NCBI RefSeq assembly: GCF_002855495.1
Contig: NZ_PKRO01000011.1
Coordinates: 1 to 64,000, forward strand
DNA length: 64,000 nt
Source of the DNA: Porphyrobacter sp. TH134
GTDB lineage: Bacteria; Pseudomonadota; Alphaproteobacteria; Sphingomonadales; Sphingomonadaceae
Direction of reading: 5' to 3'
This document shows, piece by piece, positions 1 through 9,039 of this stretch. The position numbers were made by a program, and so were the translations under genes. Within the stretch, counting starts at the first letter, position 1; every line of letters starts with the position of its first letter. Below the pieces are notes generated by a model, which was not told the origin of the DNA, made no database searches, and worked only from the letters and a program-made list of their open reading frames with translations.

Positions 1-139
1 AGGCCGGCTTCTGATCCCTTGCATCAAAAGACACCCCCCTGTCCTCACTCGATGTCCCAGAAAAATCAAACTGGCCCGGCTTTCGCAACAGGTCTAACGC
101 ATCCGCGCCAGTCTCAATCAGGCCCGGTGAGCAGGCGGC

Positions 140-748
140 TCAGTCCATGTGCTTGAGGCCGACCCGCAGGTAATCCCAGCCGGTGATGCAGGTCAGCACC
201 GCCGCCGTCCACAAGCTGACAAGGCCGATCAGGTGCACCCAGCTTTGCGCGATGGTGCCGCAACCCTCGCCTACGGACTGGCACGGCGCACCGTGCACCG
301 CGCCGCCCAGGATCAACGCGCCGAGCGAGACGAGCTGAAAGGTGGTCTTCCACTTCGCCAGCTTCGATACCGGCATCGAGACCTGAATGCCTCCCAGAAA
401 TTCGCGCAGGCCTGATACCGCAATCTCGCGCACCAGAATAACCAGTCCGGCAATCACATGCACGTCCCCGGCATAGGGGCCGCGCAGGTATCCTTGCGCG
501 GTCAGCACCAGCACCACGGCAGCCACCATGATCTTGTCCGCAATCGGATCGAGAAACGTACCCATCTTCGAGACCGTGCCATGCGCGCGGGCAAGATAGC
601 CGTCCAGATAATCGGTCAGCGCAATCACGCAGTACAAGCCGAAGCCGATCAGATACCCCAGCCGCCATTCCGGCCACCACAGGAAAAATGCCAGCAATGG
701 TACCGCAAAAATGCGCGACAGGGTGAGGATGTTGGGTAGGCTCGACAT
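140..748 (-). CDS. pgsA: CDP-diacylglycerol--glycerol-3-phosphate 3-phosphatidyltransferase
   Basis: Makes phosphatidylglycerophosphate from CDP-diacylglycerol and glycerol-3-phosphate in the inner membrane, the committed step to phosphatidylglycerol and cardiolipin. The 202-residue product carries the full CDP-alcohol phosphotransferase signature between Asp46 and Asp71 (DYLDGYLAR, then G and FLDPIADK), with hydrophobic segments on both sides as in the family. Length is normal for PgsA. It is read leftward; the 139 bases between its stop and the window edge show no gene. A divergent transporter starts at 923, so the 174-base gap must hold both promoters. Other CDP-alcohol transferases (PssA, Pcs) share the signature, but PssA is present separately in this window and the N-terminal pattern NILTLSRIFAVP is typical of PgsA. 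Confidence 0.93.
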   Translation of the reverse strand: MSSLPNILTLSRIFAVPLLAFFLWWPEWRLGYLIGFGLYCVIALTDYLDGYLARAHGTVSKMGTFLDPIADKIMVAAVVLVLTAQGYLRGPYAGDVHVIAGLVILVREIAVSGLREFLGGIQVSMPVSKLAKWKTTFQLVSLGALILGGAVHGAPCQSVGEGCGTIAQSWVHLIGLVSLWTAAVLTCITGWDYLRVGLKHMD

Positions 749-922
749 GGTTGCTTCATCGTCTAGCGCCGGTTTCGCTGCGGCAAAACCCCTCGCCCCC
801 TCGATTGCCCACGATCATCGCAAACAGGCGCGCTGCGCCCGGCCGGATCATGCGCCCTTGTGCCTGCCGCCCTTGGCGCTATGTGCCAGTAATAAACAGG
901 GAAGCGACAGCCAGACCTCCGC

Positions 923-2239
923 ATGACAACATCGATCGATCTGATGCGTCGGCGGCGCTTTCTCCCGCTGTTCCTGACGCAGCTGTTTAATGCGTTCAAC
1001 GACAATCTCTACAAGAACGCGATGGTGCTGTTCGTGGTCTATCAGGTGTATGATTCGCCTGAGATGGAAACGCTCATCAGCGGCGTGGCCACCGCGCTGT
1101 TCGTCCTGCCTTTCGTGCTGTTTTCAGCCACTGCAGGCCAACTGGCCGACATGCGCGACAAGACCAAGATCATCCGCTGGATCAAATTTGCCGAAATCAT
1201 CATCATGGCGGTGGGCGCAACCGGATTGCTGCTCGCCTCACAAGGGATGCAGATCGAAAGCCTGGCCATTCCGCTGATGTTTGCCGCGCTGTTTGCGATG
1301 GGTGTGCACTCCACCTTCTTCGGCCCGATCAAATACGCAATCCTGCCCCAGCATCTCCATAAGGATGAAGTGCTGGCGGGCACCGGACTGGTCGAAGCGG
1401 GCACCTATGTGGCGATTTTGTTCGGCATGATCCTGGGCGGCGCAATGCCGGTGATGGGCAGCATCATCGGGGTGATTGCGGTTGCACTGGTGGGGTACCT
1501 GGTTTGCCGCTGGGTTCCGCCTGCGCCGGCCCAGTCGGACGAGACGACAGTCGATTGGAACCCGATCCGCGCGTCACGATCACTGATCGCCTTTTCGATG
1601 GGCAATCTGGAATTGCGCTATTCGGTGCTGGCGATCAGTTATTTCTGGGCCATCGCAGCGATCCTGTCGGTGCAGTTCATCCCGCTCGCCAAGAATGTGC
1701 TGCTTGCCGACAAGCAGGTCGCAGCGGTCATGCTGGTGGCCTTTTCAGCCGGAATTGCCATCGGTTCGGTGTCGATCAACACGTTGCTGAAAGGCGATAT
1801 TTCGGCGCGTTACTCTGCGCCCTCGGTCCTCGTGCTTGGTGTGCTTCTGGTGTGCTTTTACGGCCTGTGCCGGATGTGGAACCTGACCCCGTCGGGAGAG
1901 CTGTTCACGGTAAGCGAGTTTGTGTCGCAGCCGCTCGCACTGGTGCTGATTGCCAACCTGCTGCTGATCGCGATTGCAGGCGGGATGTTCGTGGTGCCGC
2001 TTTATGCCTTTCTCACCACCCGCGTCGACAAATCCGAAGCGTCACGGTCGGTTGCGGCCAATAACTTCATCTCATCGGTGTTCATGGTGGTTGGGGCTGG
2101 CGCGGCCGGGGCGCTGGGCTTTTTCGGCATTCCGTTGCAAGAACAATTGCTGCTCAGCCTCGTGCTGTGCCTGTTTTCAGCCCACCTCGCGCGCAAGCTG
2201 CACGCCGCCGAGGCGCTGCGAACGCCGGACGATGCCTAG
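923..2239 (+). CDS. MFS transporter, LplT-like (lysophospholipid transporter family)
   Basis: A 438-residue polytopic membrane protein with about 11-12 hydrophobic segments. The N-terminal FNAFNDNLYKNA, the central ADMRDKTK loop and the stretch GPIKYAILPQHLHKDEV followed by GLVEAGTY match the LplT branch of the major facilitator family, which flips lysophospholipids across the inner membrane for re-acylation. In many bacteria this MFS part is fused to, or next to, an acyltransferase/acyl-ACP synthetase (Aas). Here it stands alone, and the next gene downstream on this strand is a ThDP enzyme. The start gives a short charged N-terminus (MTTSIDLMRRRR) directly before TM1. The family call is fairly safe; the substrate is inferred. 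Confidence 0.75.
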   Translation: MTTSIDLMRRRRFLPLFLTQLFNAFNDNLYKNAMVLFVVYQVYDSPEMETLISGVATALFVLPFVLFSATAGQLADMRDKTKIIRWIKFAEIIIMAVGATGLLLASQGMQIESLAIPLMFAALFAMGVHSTFFGPIKYAILPQHLHKDEVLAGTGLVEAGTYVAILFGMILGGAMPVMGSIIGVIAVALVGYLVCRWVPPAPAQSDETTVDWNPIRASRSLIAFSMGNLELRYSVLAISYFWAIAAILSVQFIPLAKNVLLADKQVAAVMLVAFSAGIAIGSVSINTLLKGDISARYSAPSVLVLGVLLVCFYGLCRMWNLTPSGELFTVSEFVSQPLALVLIANLLLIAIAGGMFVVPLYAFLTTRVDKSEASRSVAANNFISSVFMVVGAGAAGALGFFGIPLQEQLLLSLVLCLFSAHLARKLHAAEALRTPDDA

Positions 2240-2427
2240 ATAATGAAGGCAAGAATCGCGAGGGTGGAAGCCACATAGGTGCTGGCCACCCCGCGAACGT
2301 CATCCACCGTCAACCGCCACAAAGCCTCGGCGGGGATCGGAATCAGGTCGCGCTTCACATGCGGCGGCAGACGCCGGCGGAACCAGTGACGGGCGCTTTC
2401 ATCGGTAAGAACCAAGCTGCGGCGCAT
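2236..2427 (-). CDS. Small hypothetical membrane protein
   Basis: A 63-residue protein I do not recognise. It has a basic N-terminal half (RHWFRRRLPPHVKRD) and ends with a hydrophobic segment of about 20 residues, so it could be tail-anchored. Support for a real gene comes from an AGGAGA ribosome binding site seven to eight bases before the ATG and from its position filling the gap between two good genes. Its last four bases overlap the end of the LplT-like gene, read convergently. No function is proposed. Confidence 0.5.
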   Translation of the reverse strand: MRRSLVLTDESARHWFRRRLPPHVKRDLIPIPAEALWRLTVDDVRGVASTYVASTLAILAFII

Positions 2428-2608
2428 TGGCGAGTCTCCTGTGGCAGGCCCACCAGCATTAGGACTTTCTTAACCATTGGAAACGCTTTGCGGCGAATGT
2501 GTCGCAGCATGGGACAGGCTGAAGCGACCACTCCGCCCGGCTCTCAGGTTTGCACGGTTTGGCGGCGAGATGTAGAGGCTGGCGAGCGACCCGACCGGAG
2601 ATTGTGAC

Positions 2609-4294
2609 ATGCCTGATTCCACCCGCAGCGCGGCTGCATTGCTGGTCGATTGTCTGGCCCAGCAGGGGTGCGATCGGGTTTTCACGGTGCCGGGCGAAAG
2701 CTTTCTGGCCGTGCTTGATGCCCTGCCCGACTGGCCTGACATCGATGTCGTCACCTGCCGACAGGAAGGCGGAGCGGCCTTCATGGCCTGCGCTGACGGA
2801 GCAATGAATGCTGCCGGATCCGGGCGGCCTGGTGTCGCCTTTGTCACGCGCGGTCCGGGCGCGACCAATGCCAGCATCGGTGTTCACGTCGCGCATCAGG
2901 ATTCGCAGCCCATGATCCTGTTTGTGGGCGATGTTGCCCGCACCATGCAGGGGCGCGAGGGGTTTCAGGAAGTCGATTTTCCCGCTTTCTTTGGCCCGAT
3001 CTGCAAATGGGCGGCGCGGATCGATGATCCCTTGCGCATCCCTGAATACATCGCCCGCGCCTATGCTGTGGCGATCAGCGGGCGGCCCGGCCCGGTGGTG
3101 CTTGCCCTGCCCGAAGACATGCTGACCCAGCATGTCCCGGCCCATCTCACACCGCGCCCCGCTGTCCTGCGGCCAGCACAAGCTGTCTGCCCGGACGCTA
3201 TGGCTGCCCTGTTTGATCTGATCGCGGATGCCGCCAGCCCCATCGCCATCATCGGCGGCGCGGGCTGGAACGCCAAGGCGCGCATACACTTCCAGCACTT
3301 TGCCGAACGCATCGGCTTGCCTGTGGCCACGGCCTTCCGCCGGCAGGATGCGATTGCGCCTACCAGCCCGGTCTATGCCGGGAACCTTGGCTATGGCCCC
3401 AATCCCCTGCTGACCCAGCGGGTCAAAAACGCCGACCTCATCATCGCAGTGGGCGCGCGGCTGGGTGAGGCGACCACCGATGGTTACGCGGTTCCGACCC
3501 TTGAACACCCCGGCCAGATCCTCGTTCATATCCACCCCGACCCGGAAGAACTGGGCCGCGTCTATCGCACCGATCTTGCGCTGGCTTGCGCGGTCGATGA
3601 ATTCGCCGAATGCGCAGCCTTATGGGAGGATGAGGCCATCATTCCCTTCGGCGCCGGGGCCGAGGCTCATCGCGAATGGCGCGAATGGTCAACCTGCCAA
3701 CCATCCGATGCCCCGATCGACCTTGCCGCCTGCGTGGCAGCGATGCGCGCGGCGCTGCCCGCCGATACCATCATCGCCAACGGGGCGGGAAACTTTGCCG
3801 GCTGGTGGCATCGCTACTGGCGTTACGAAGCCTATCCCGGCCAATTGGCACCGACCTGCGGCGCGATGGGTTACGGCGTGCCAGCCGCTGTCGCGGCGGC
3901 GCTGCGCTTTCCGGGCCGCACGGTCGTCGCCGTTGCGGGCGACGGTGATTTCCTGATGAACGGTCAGGAACTGGCGACGGCGGCCCAATATGGGCTGAAT
4001 CTGATCGTGGTGGTGGTGGATAACGGCGCTTACGGCACGATCCGGATGCATCAGGAGCGAGAGTACCCTGGGCGGGTTTCAGGCACGCAGCTGATCAATC
4101 CGGACTTTGCGGCGTTGGGCGCGGCCTTTGGCGCGTGGACTGTCCGGGCCGAAACAACCGAGCAGTTCATCGCATCCCTCGGTGAGGCCAAGGCACGCAC
4201 GGGTCTGCGCCTGATCCACGCTGTCACCGACCTTGAACGCATCGCGGCCAGCGGCGCAACCATCAGCGGCCTGCGCGCGCGGAACAGAGTCTGA
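2609..4294 (+). CDS. Thiamine diphosphate-dependent enzyme, acetolactate synthase-like
   Basis: A 561-residue ThDP enzyme with the usual three domains. The N-terminal Pyr domain has the cofactor-activating glutamate at Glu53 (RQEGGAAF) and a GPGATNA loop. The central domain resembles the FAD/ADP-binding fold. The C-terminal PP domain shows the Mg-ThDP motif starting GDGDF at 444-448 and ending in Asn472. Overall it resembles the large subunit of acetolactate synthase. No regulatory small subunit (ilvN) and no ilvC lie beside it, so it is probably not the housekeeping valine/isoleucine enzyme. Related family members include benzoylformate decarboxylase-like and oxalyl-CoA decarboxylase-like proteins; the substrate cannot be read from sequence. 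The 181 bases before it separate it from the divergent small gene. Confidence 0.8.
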   Translation: MPDSTRSAAALLVDCLAQQGCDRVFTVPGESFLAVLDALPDWPDIDVVTCRQEGGAAFMACADGAMNAAGSGRPGVAFVTRGPGATNASIGVHVAHQDSQPMILFVGDVARTMQGREGFQEVDFPAFFGPICKWAARIDDPLRIPEYIARAYAVAISGRPGPVVLALPEDMLTQHVPAHLTPRPAVLRPAQAVCPDAMAALFDLIADAASPIAIIGGAGWNAKARIHFQHFAERIGLPVATAFRRQDAIAPTSPVYAGNLGYGPNPLLTQRVKNADLIIAVGARLGEATTDGYAVPTLEHPGQILVHIHPDPEELGRVYRTDLALACAVDEFAECAALWEDEAIIPFGAGAEAHREWREWSTCQPSDAPIDLAACVAAMRAALPADTIIANGAGNFAGWWHRYWRYEAYPGQLAPTCGAMGYGVPAAVAAALRFPGRTVVAVAGDGDFLMNGQELATAAQYGLNLIVVVVDNGAYGTIRMHQEREYPGRVSGTQLINPDFAALGAAFGAWTVRAETTEQFIASLGEAKARTGLRLIHAVTDLERIAASGATISGLRARNRV

Positions 4295-4300
4295 CACGAA

Positions 4301-4336
4301 GAAGGCCGCCTCTCAAAGGGGAAAGAGGCGGCCTTC
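4301..4336. terminator. Hairpin between convergent genes
   Basis: Thirteen bases at 4301-4313 (GAAGGCCGCCTCT) are exactly complementary to 4324-4336, with a ten-base loop. It lies just after the stop of the ThDP gene and before the stop of csbD, so it could serve both strands. There is no T tract on either side, so efficiency is uncertain. Confidence 0.6.
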
Positions 4337-4364
4337 ACGTTGATCGTCAATCGGGGCGTGACGA

Positions 4365-4535
4365 TCAGATTTTGTCGCCCATGGCGCCCTGAACGTCGCC
4401 CTTGACCTTCTGGGCCTTACCCTTGAGTTCCTGCTTCAGGCCCTCGGCGCGGGTTTCGGGGTTGTCGGACTGCTGCTTCACGCGGCCAGCCAGTTCGTTG
4501 GCGGTGCCTTTGATGGTTTCGGTGAGCTTGCCCAT
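4365..4535 (-). CDS. CsbD-family stress-response protein
   Basis: A 56-residue hydrophilic protein starting MGKLTETIKGTANELAGRVKQ and rich in Lys, Gln, Gly and Ala, the classic CsbD/YjbJ pattern with repeated KG.A...KG elements. Members are abundant stress-induced cytoplasmic proteins of unknown biochemical role. The reading frame is open for 52 codons further upstream, but I place the start at 4535 because an AAGGAGG ribosome binding site lies just before this ATG and the family starts here. It faces the ThDP gene convergently, with a hairpin between them. Confidence 0.85.
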   Translation of the reverse strand: MGKLTETIKGTANELAGRVKQQSDNPETRAEGLKQELKGKAQKVKGDVQGAMGDKI

Positions 4536-4703
4536 AGGAGCCTCCTTCATCGCGCGGGCCAATGCGGCGGCGCTTCGCCAGTCATCAAGCGGATCGGCCG
4601 GCCGATGTTCCGTTTCAGCCAGCAGAGCAAGGCGAACAGAGGCACCGCCGCGACCAGCCGTGGCTTTGCAACCCAGATTATTGATATGCAATAGAAATTG
4701 CTG

Positions 4704-5114
4704 TTACGCGCCGCGCGCCATATCGCAAATCACCCGCCATTCAGCCGGCGTCACACCGCACACTGACAGGCGCGACTGGCGGATCAGCTGCATGTCAGCC
4801 AGCCGCGGTTCGGCCTTGATCGCCACCAATGTCACGGGATGGGCAAACTTTTCCTTGGGCTTGATCTTCACCGCCGCCCACTTGCCGGTCTCGTCCGTGG
4901 GATCGGTGATCCCGGCCACGCTGATGGTGCAAATGCCGACCACCTCCAGCCCTTCGCGCGAGTGGTAGAAAAACGCCTCGTCCCCCACCTGCATCGCGGC
5001 CAGATTGTTGCGCGCCTGATAATTGCGCACCCCGTCCCACGTCCCCTCGCCCTCGGCGACCAGATCGTCCCAGCTGTATTTGAACGGTTCGGATTTCATC
5101 AGCCAATAGGCCAT
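4704..5114 (-). CDS. EVE-domain protein
   Basis: A 136-residue single-domain protein starting MAYWLMKSEPFKYSWDDL, with GTWDGVRNYQARNNL and FFYHSR after it. These are the hallmarks of the EVE domain, a PUA-like fold that binds modified bases in DNA or RNA (human THYN1 is the best-known relative). The frame stays open 45 codons upstream of 5114, but that extension does not look like protein and the conserved domain begins at this Met. It is read away from the divergent GGDEF-EAL gene. Its physiological ligand is unknown; in bacteria EVE proteins occur near restriction or modification systems, but none is present here. Confidence 0.85.
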   Translation of the reverse strand: MAYWLMKSEPFKYSWDDLVAEGEGTWDGVRNYQARNNLAAMQVGDEAFFYHSREGLEVVGICTISVAGITDPTDETGKWAAVKIKPKEKFAHPVTLVAIKAEPRLADMQLIRQSRLSVCGVTPAEWRVICDMARGA

Positions 5115-5298
5115 GCAGCAGCGTGCTCCCAGCGTTGAGAGCGTCCCGATAGCCCGCAATGTTGCGACTCGCCAAGCCCGGGTTTTCAGCGCCCTCGGAT
5201 CCCGGGGATTAACGCTATCTTTAGCGTGATATGCGATTGTCCGGCACAAGGGCGTAATTGACCGGGTATCTGATCATGGGCGCCGTTCAGACAAGGCA

Positions 5299-6957
5299 AT
5301 GGTTTTGACCGATCACGAGCCCACAAATCCGCTTGAGGCAGCCGAACGCGACATCATCGCGCTGGGCATCGCTGTGGCTTCGATCATCATGTTGGTCGGC
5401 ACAGGCGGCGCGGTCTTGCCCAAGACAGTCGCCGCGCTGCTGGGTACTGGCTCCAGCCCGGACATCATCCTGGTCAATGCCCTGCTGCTCAATATCGCGC
5501 TGATCATTTTTGGCTGGCGCCGTTACCGCGAATTGACCCGCGAGATCGCGGAACGCCGTGAGGCAGAAGCCCGCGCGCGGTTGCTGGCATCGATTGATCC
5601 GCTAACCCAGTGCCTCAACCGGCGCAGCATGTTCGAGGCGACCGAAGAATTGCGCGCCCGCGCCGCAACCCGCGGGGAGGCTGTCGCCTATTGCATGATC
5701 GATCTTGATAACTTTAAGCAAGTCAACGACATGCACGGCCACTCCGCAGGTGATGCCGTGCTGGTGATGCTGTGCGAACGGGTGAAGGCCCTGCTGCCGC
5801 GTGAAGCCCAATTCGCCCGGCTTGGCGGCGATGAATTTGCCTTTGTCATGCCCTTTCAGGCCGGGCACGCCGACCGGGTCGATGATCTGGTGATCCGGTT
5901 GTTCGAATCTGTCGCACAGCCGTTCCAACTGCCTGAGCTTTCCCTCGAAATGACCATGTCGATCGGGCTTGCGGCCGATCACGAAGCGGATGGGACAATC
6001 GGGCTGGTGGTCGATGCCGCCACACTGATGCACCGGGCGGACATGGCGCTCTACCACGCCAAAAAGCAGGGCCGGTATCGCTACTTCTGGTTCGAACCGA
6101 GCATGGAGAGCGAAATCAGGTTCCGCAATCAGATCGAAACCGGCATCCGCCGCGGCCTCTCCAACGGCGAATTCGTCCCCTTCTACGAACAGCAGGTCGA
6201 TGTGGATACCGGCGCGCTGGTCGGATTTGAAATGCTTGCCCGCTGGCGCTCGCCGCAACTCGGCCTGATCAGCCCCGACATCTTTGTGCCCATCGCCGAG
6301 GAAATCGGCCTGATCAACGACATGTCAGAACGCCTGATGGAACAGGCCTTTGCCGATGCGCGCGAATGGGATGACAGCCTGACGCTTTCGATCAATATTT
6401 CGCCGGTTCAGCTACGCGATCCGTGGTTTGCCCAGCGATTGCTGAAAAAGCTGGTGGCGGCCAATTTCCCGCCGCCGCGGCTTGAGATCGAGATCACCGA
6501 AAGCTGCTTGCATGAAAACATCGGTCTGGTGCGATCGATGATCATTTCGCTGCGCAATCAGGGCGTGAAGATCAGCCTTGATGACTTTGGCACAGGTTAT
6601 TCAAGCCTTGAGCAGCTGCGCAATCTGCCGTTTGACCGGATCAAGATCGATCGCAGCTTCGTGTCCGAACTGCGTGAGCCGGGCAATCGTTCGCGGATTG
6701 TCGAAGCGATTGTGTCGCTGGGGCGCGGGCTTGATTTGCCACTGACGGCGGAAGGCGTTGAAGACGAGGAAATCCTCAAGGCGCTCAAGCGGCTCGGCCG
6801 CCTCAAAGCGCAAGGATATTTCTATGGCCAGCCTGAAGATGCCGACGCTGTGCGCACCCGGTTGAAGGCGGCAGGCATGTTGACGGGTGGCCAGATGACT
6901 ATGGCAAGCACCGCGGCTGACGAGGTGCCAAGCATCTCCCGTATCGCCCGCCCCTGA
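5299..6957 (+). CDS. Membrane-anchored GGDEF-EAL protein (cyclic-di-GMP turnover)
   Basis: A 552-residue signalling protein. Two hydrophobic segments (about 23-45 and 58-74) anchor it in the membrane, followed by a short charged coiled-coil-like linker (RRYRELTREIAERREAEARA). The diguanylate cyclase domain has an intact GGDEF at 176-180 (LGGDEF). The C-terminal phosphodiesterase domain keeps DDFGTGYSS, the KIDRSF stretch and TAEGVED, but its signature motif reads E-M-L at 311-313 in place of EAL. The first Glu, a metal ligand, is kept, so phosphodiesterase activity is possible. Both activities are inferred; which dominates cannot be told. No sensory domain is visible beyond the membrane anchor. 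Confidence 0.9.
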   Translation: MVLTDHEPTNPLEAAERDIIALGIAVASIIMLVGTGGAVLPKTVAALLGTGSSPDIILVNALLLNIALIIFGWRRYRELTREIAERREAEARARLLASIDPLTQCLNRRSMFEATEELRARAATRGEAVAYCMIDLDNFKQVNDMHGHSAGDAVLVMLCERVKALLPREAQFARLGGDEFAFVMPFQAGHADRVDDLVIRLFESVAQPFQLPELSLEMTMSIGLAADHEADGTIGLVVDAATLMHRADMALYHAKKQGRYRYFWFEPSMESEIRFRNQIETGIRRGLSNGEFVPFYEQQVDVDTGALVGFEMLARWRSPQLGLISPDIFVPIAEEIGLINDMSERLMEQAFADAREWDDSLTLSINISPVQLRDPWFAQRLLKKLVAANFPPPRLEIEITESCLHENIGLVRSMIISLRNQGVKISLDDFGTGYSSLEQLRNLPFDRIKIDRSFVSELREPGNRSRIVEAIVSLGRGLDLPLTAEGVEDEEILKALKRLGRLKAQGYFYGQPEDADAVRTRLKAAGMLTGGQMTMASTAADEVPSISRIARP

Positions 6958-7054
6958 CCGCCAGCCACGCCACTGCACCAATTGGCAAGTTGCGCCGGCG
7001 CGGGGCGCGCAGGGCTGGACGCAGCGTGCCGGGGCGCATAGATGCGCAGCCGTG

Positions 7055-7867
7055 ATGCAGACGATCCCCTTCATCAAGATGCACGGGCTGGGTAACGACT
7101 TTGTCGTGCTCGACGCGCGCGAAGCGGTCATCCCCCCCATGACCAACGCCGTCGTGCGCGCACTGGGCGATCGGCGGACGGGGATCGGGTTCGATCAGCT
7201 GATTCTGCTTGAACCGAGCGCGACGCACGATTTCCGCGCGCGCTTCTTCAACTCTGATGGCAGTGAATCCGGAGCGTGTGGCAATGGCAGCCGCGCTGTC
7301 GCCCTGCTGCACGGCGCTGCGGCCACTGTCGAGACGGCTGGCGGGCCGATCAGGCTTGAGCCGCTGGCAGGCGCGGCGCGGGTCGACATGGGTGCGCCCC
7401 GGTTCGACTGGGATGTGATCCCGCTGGCTTTTGCGATGGACGCCTTTGCCATGCCGGTCGCTTGGGAGCCATTGAACAACCCGATGGCGGTCAATGTCGG
7501 CAACCCGCATGCGATCTTCTTTGTCGGTGATGCCGATGCGGTCGATCTGGGGGCGCTGGGGCCGGTGATCGAACATGATCCGCTGTTTCCCGAGCGGGTG
7601 AATGTCAATGTCGCCAGCGTGGCAGGGCCGGATCACCTGCGCTTGCGGGTGTGGGAGCGCGGCGCCGGACTGACACGTGCCTGCGGCACCGGCGCCTGTG
7701 CGACAGCGGTCGCCGCGATCCGGCGCGGGCTGGTGAACAGTCCGGTGCGCGTGACCCTGCCCGGCGGCGATCTGACGATTGCCTGGGCGCCGGGCGGCAC
7801 CATCGAGATGACCGGGCCGGCGGCAATCAGCTTTCGCGGCACCTTCGACTGGGACGATTATTCTTGA
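7055..7867 (+). CDS. dapF: Diaminopimelate epimerase
   Basis: Interconverts LL- and meso-diaminopimelate, supplying peptidoglycan and lysine synthesis. The 270-residue protein opens FIKMHGLGNDFVV and has both catalytic cysteines, Cys75 in SGACGNGSRA and Cys210 in RACGTGACA. I chose the ATG at 7055; a GTG directly before it (7052) is an alternative that adds one residue. It is the first gene of a tight run: its stop overlaps the start of mtaB, which overlaps ftsY, which overlaps ispZ, so the four are probably co-transcribed and translationally coupled. Confidence 0.95.
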   Translation: MQTIPFIKMHGLGNDFVVLDAREAVIPPMTNAVVRALGDRRTGIGFDQLILLEPSATHDFRARFFNSDGSESGACGNGSRAVALLHGAAATVETAGGPIRLEPLAGAARVDMGAPRFDWDVIPLAFAMDAFAMPVAWEPLNNPMAVNVGNPHAIFFVGDADAVDLGALGPVIEHDPLFPERVNVNVASVAGPDHLRLRVWERGAGLTRACGTGACATAVAAIRRGLVNSPVRVTLPGGDLTIAWAPGGTIEMTGPAAISFRGTFDWDDYS

Positions 7868-9039
7868 ACGCCCCGCAGATCATTAGCCTGGGCTGCCGCA
7901 TGAATATCGCGGAAAGCGAAGAGATGCGGGCGATGCTTGCTGGTGAGCGAGATCTGGTGGTGGTCAATTCCTGCGCGGTAACGGGCGAAGCGCTGAGCCA
8001 GACCCGGAAAGCGATCCGCCGGGCGCGCCGCGATCATCCGGCAGCGCGGCTGGTTGTTACCGGCTGCGCCGCGGAGATTGATCGCGCCGCCCTTGGCGCG
8101 ATGGAGGAAGTGGATGGATTGGTCGCCAACGCGGCCAAGCTTGATCCAAGGGCCTGGAATGTGGCGGGCGATGCCCCCCCGATCGCCCCCGCCCGCACCC
8201 GCGCTTTTGTCGCCGTGCAGAACGGCTGCGACCATGCCTGCACTTTTTGCGTCATTCCCCAAGGACGGGGCAAAAGCCGTTCGCTGACTGTCGCTGAAGT
8301 CCTACAGGAGGTGGGAAATCATTGCGCGGCAGGGGCTAAGGAAATTGTCCTCACGGGTGTCGATCTTACCAGTTGGGGACATGATCTTGCCAATTCACCC
8401 CGACTGGGCGCGCTCGTTCAGGCCATCCTGGATGAAATTCATCAACTAACACGCCTACGCCTGTCCTCGGTCGACGGGATCGAGATTGACGAAGGCTTGT
8501 TCGAGCTGCTGGCGCATGACGCGCGGGTGATGCCGCACCTGCACCTGAGCTTGCAGCACGGTGCTGACATGATCCTGAAGCGCATGAAGCGCCGCCATCT
8601 GCGCGCCGATGCTGTAGGTCTGGTCGCACGGGTGAAAGCGCTGCGTGCCGATATCAGCATCGGCGCGGACCTGATCGCAGGCTTCCCGACCGAAGACGCG
8701 GCGCACCACGCCGCAAACCTTGCGATCATCGACGAACTGGACATCGTCCACGCCCATATCTTCCCCTATTCGCCCCGCCCCGGCACCCCTGCGGCGCGCA
8801 TGCCGCAATTGCCGCGCGAGGTGGTGAAGGCCCGTGCTGCCGACCTGCGTGCCCGCGCCGCGGCCCGCCGCGCGGCTTGGCTCGAAAGCCTTGTGGGCGA
8901 AACGCTCCCCGTCCTCGCCGAACGCGACGGCACGGGCTATGCCCCCAATTACGCCCGCGTCGCGCTGCCCGAAGGAACGCGCGCGGGCGAAATCATCGAA
9001 GTGACTGTGCGCGGGTTCAGGGAGGGCCTGCTCGTATGA
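7864..9039 (+). CDS. mtaB: tRNA t6A37 methylthiotransferase MtaB
   Basis: Radical-SAM enzyme that adds a methylthio group to N6-threonylcarbamoyl-adenosine 37 of ANN-decoding tRNAs. The 391-residue protein has the N-terminal MTTase domain (IISLGCRMN, NSCAVT and TGCAAE supplying the three cysteines of the first cluster), then the radical-SAM motif C122-x3-C126-x2-C129, and a C-terminal TRAM-like end. I place the start at the TTG at 7864: the domain begins only nine codons later, and this TTG overlaps the dapF stop (TTGA). The next in-frame ATG would remove the first cluster cysteine. The frame is open far upstream inside dapF, but that part is not protein-like. Confidence 0.9.
   Translation: MNAPQIISLGCRMNIAESEEMRAMLAGERDLVVVNSCAVTGEALSQTRKAIRRARRDHPAARLVVTGCAAEIDRAALGAMEEVDGLVANAAKLDPRAWNVAGDAPPIAPARTRAFVAVQNGCDHACTFCVIPQGRGKSRSLTVAEVLQEVGNHCAAGAKEIVLTGVDLTSWGHDLANSPRLGALVQAILDEIHQLTRLRLSSVDGIEIDEGLFELLAHDARVMPHLHLSLQHGADMILKRMKRRHLRADAVGLVARVKALRADISIGADLIAGFPTEDAAHHAANLAIIDELDIVHAHIFPYSPRPGTPAARMPQLPREVVKARAADLRARAAARRAAWLESLVGETLPVLAERDGTGYAPNYARVALPEGTRAGEIIEVTVRGFREGLLV

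Noticed and set aside
2459..3535. Minus-strand frame of 358 codons opposite the ThDP enzyme
   Set aside because: Antisense composition; the ThDP motifs are on the plus strand.
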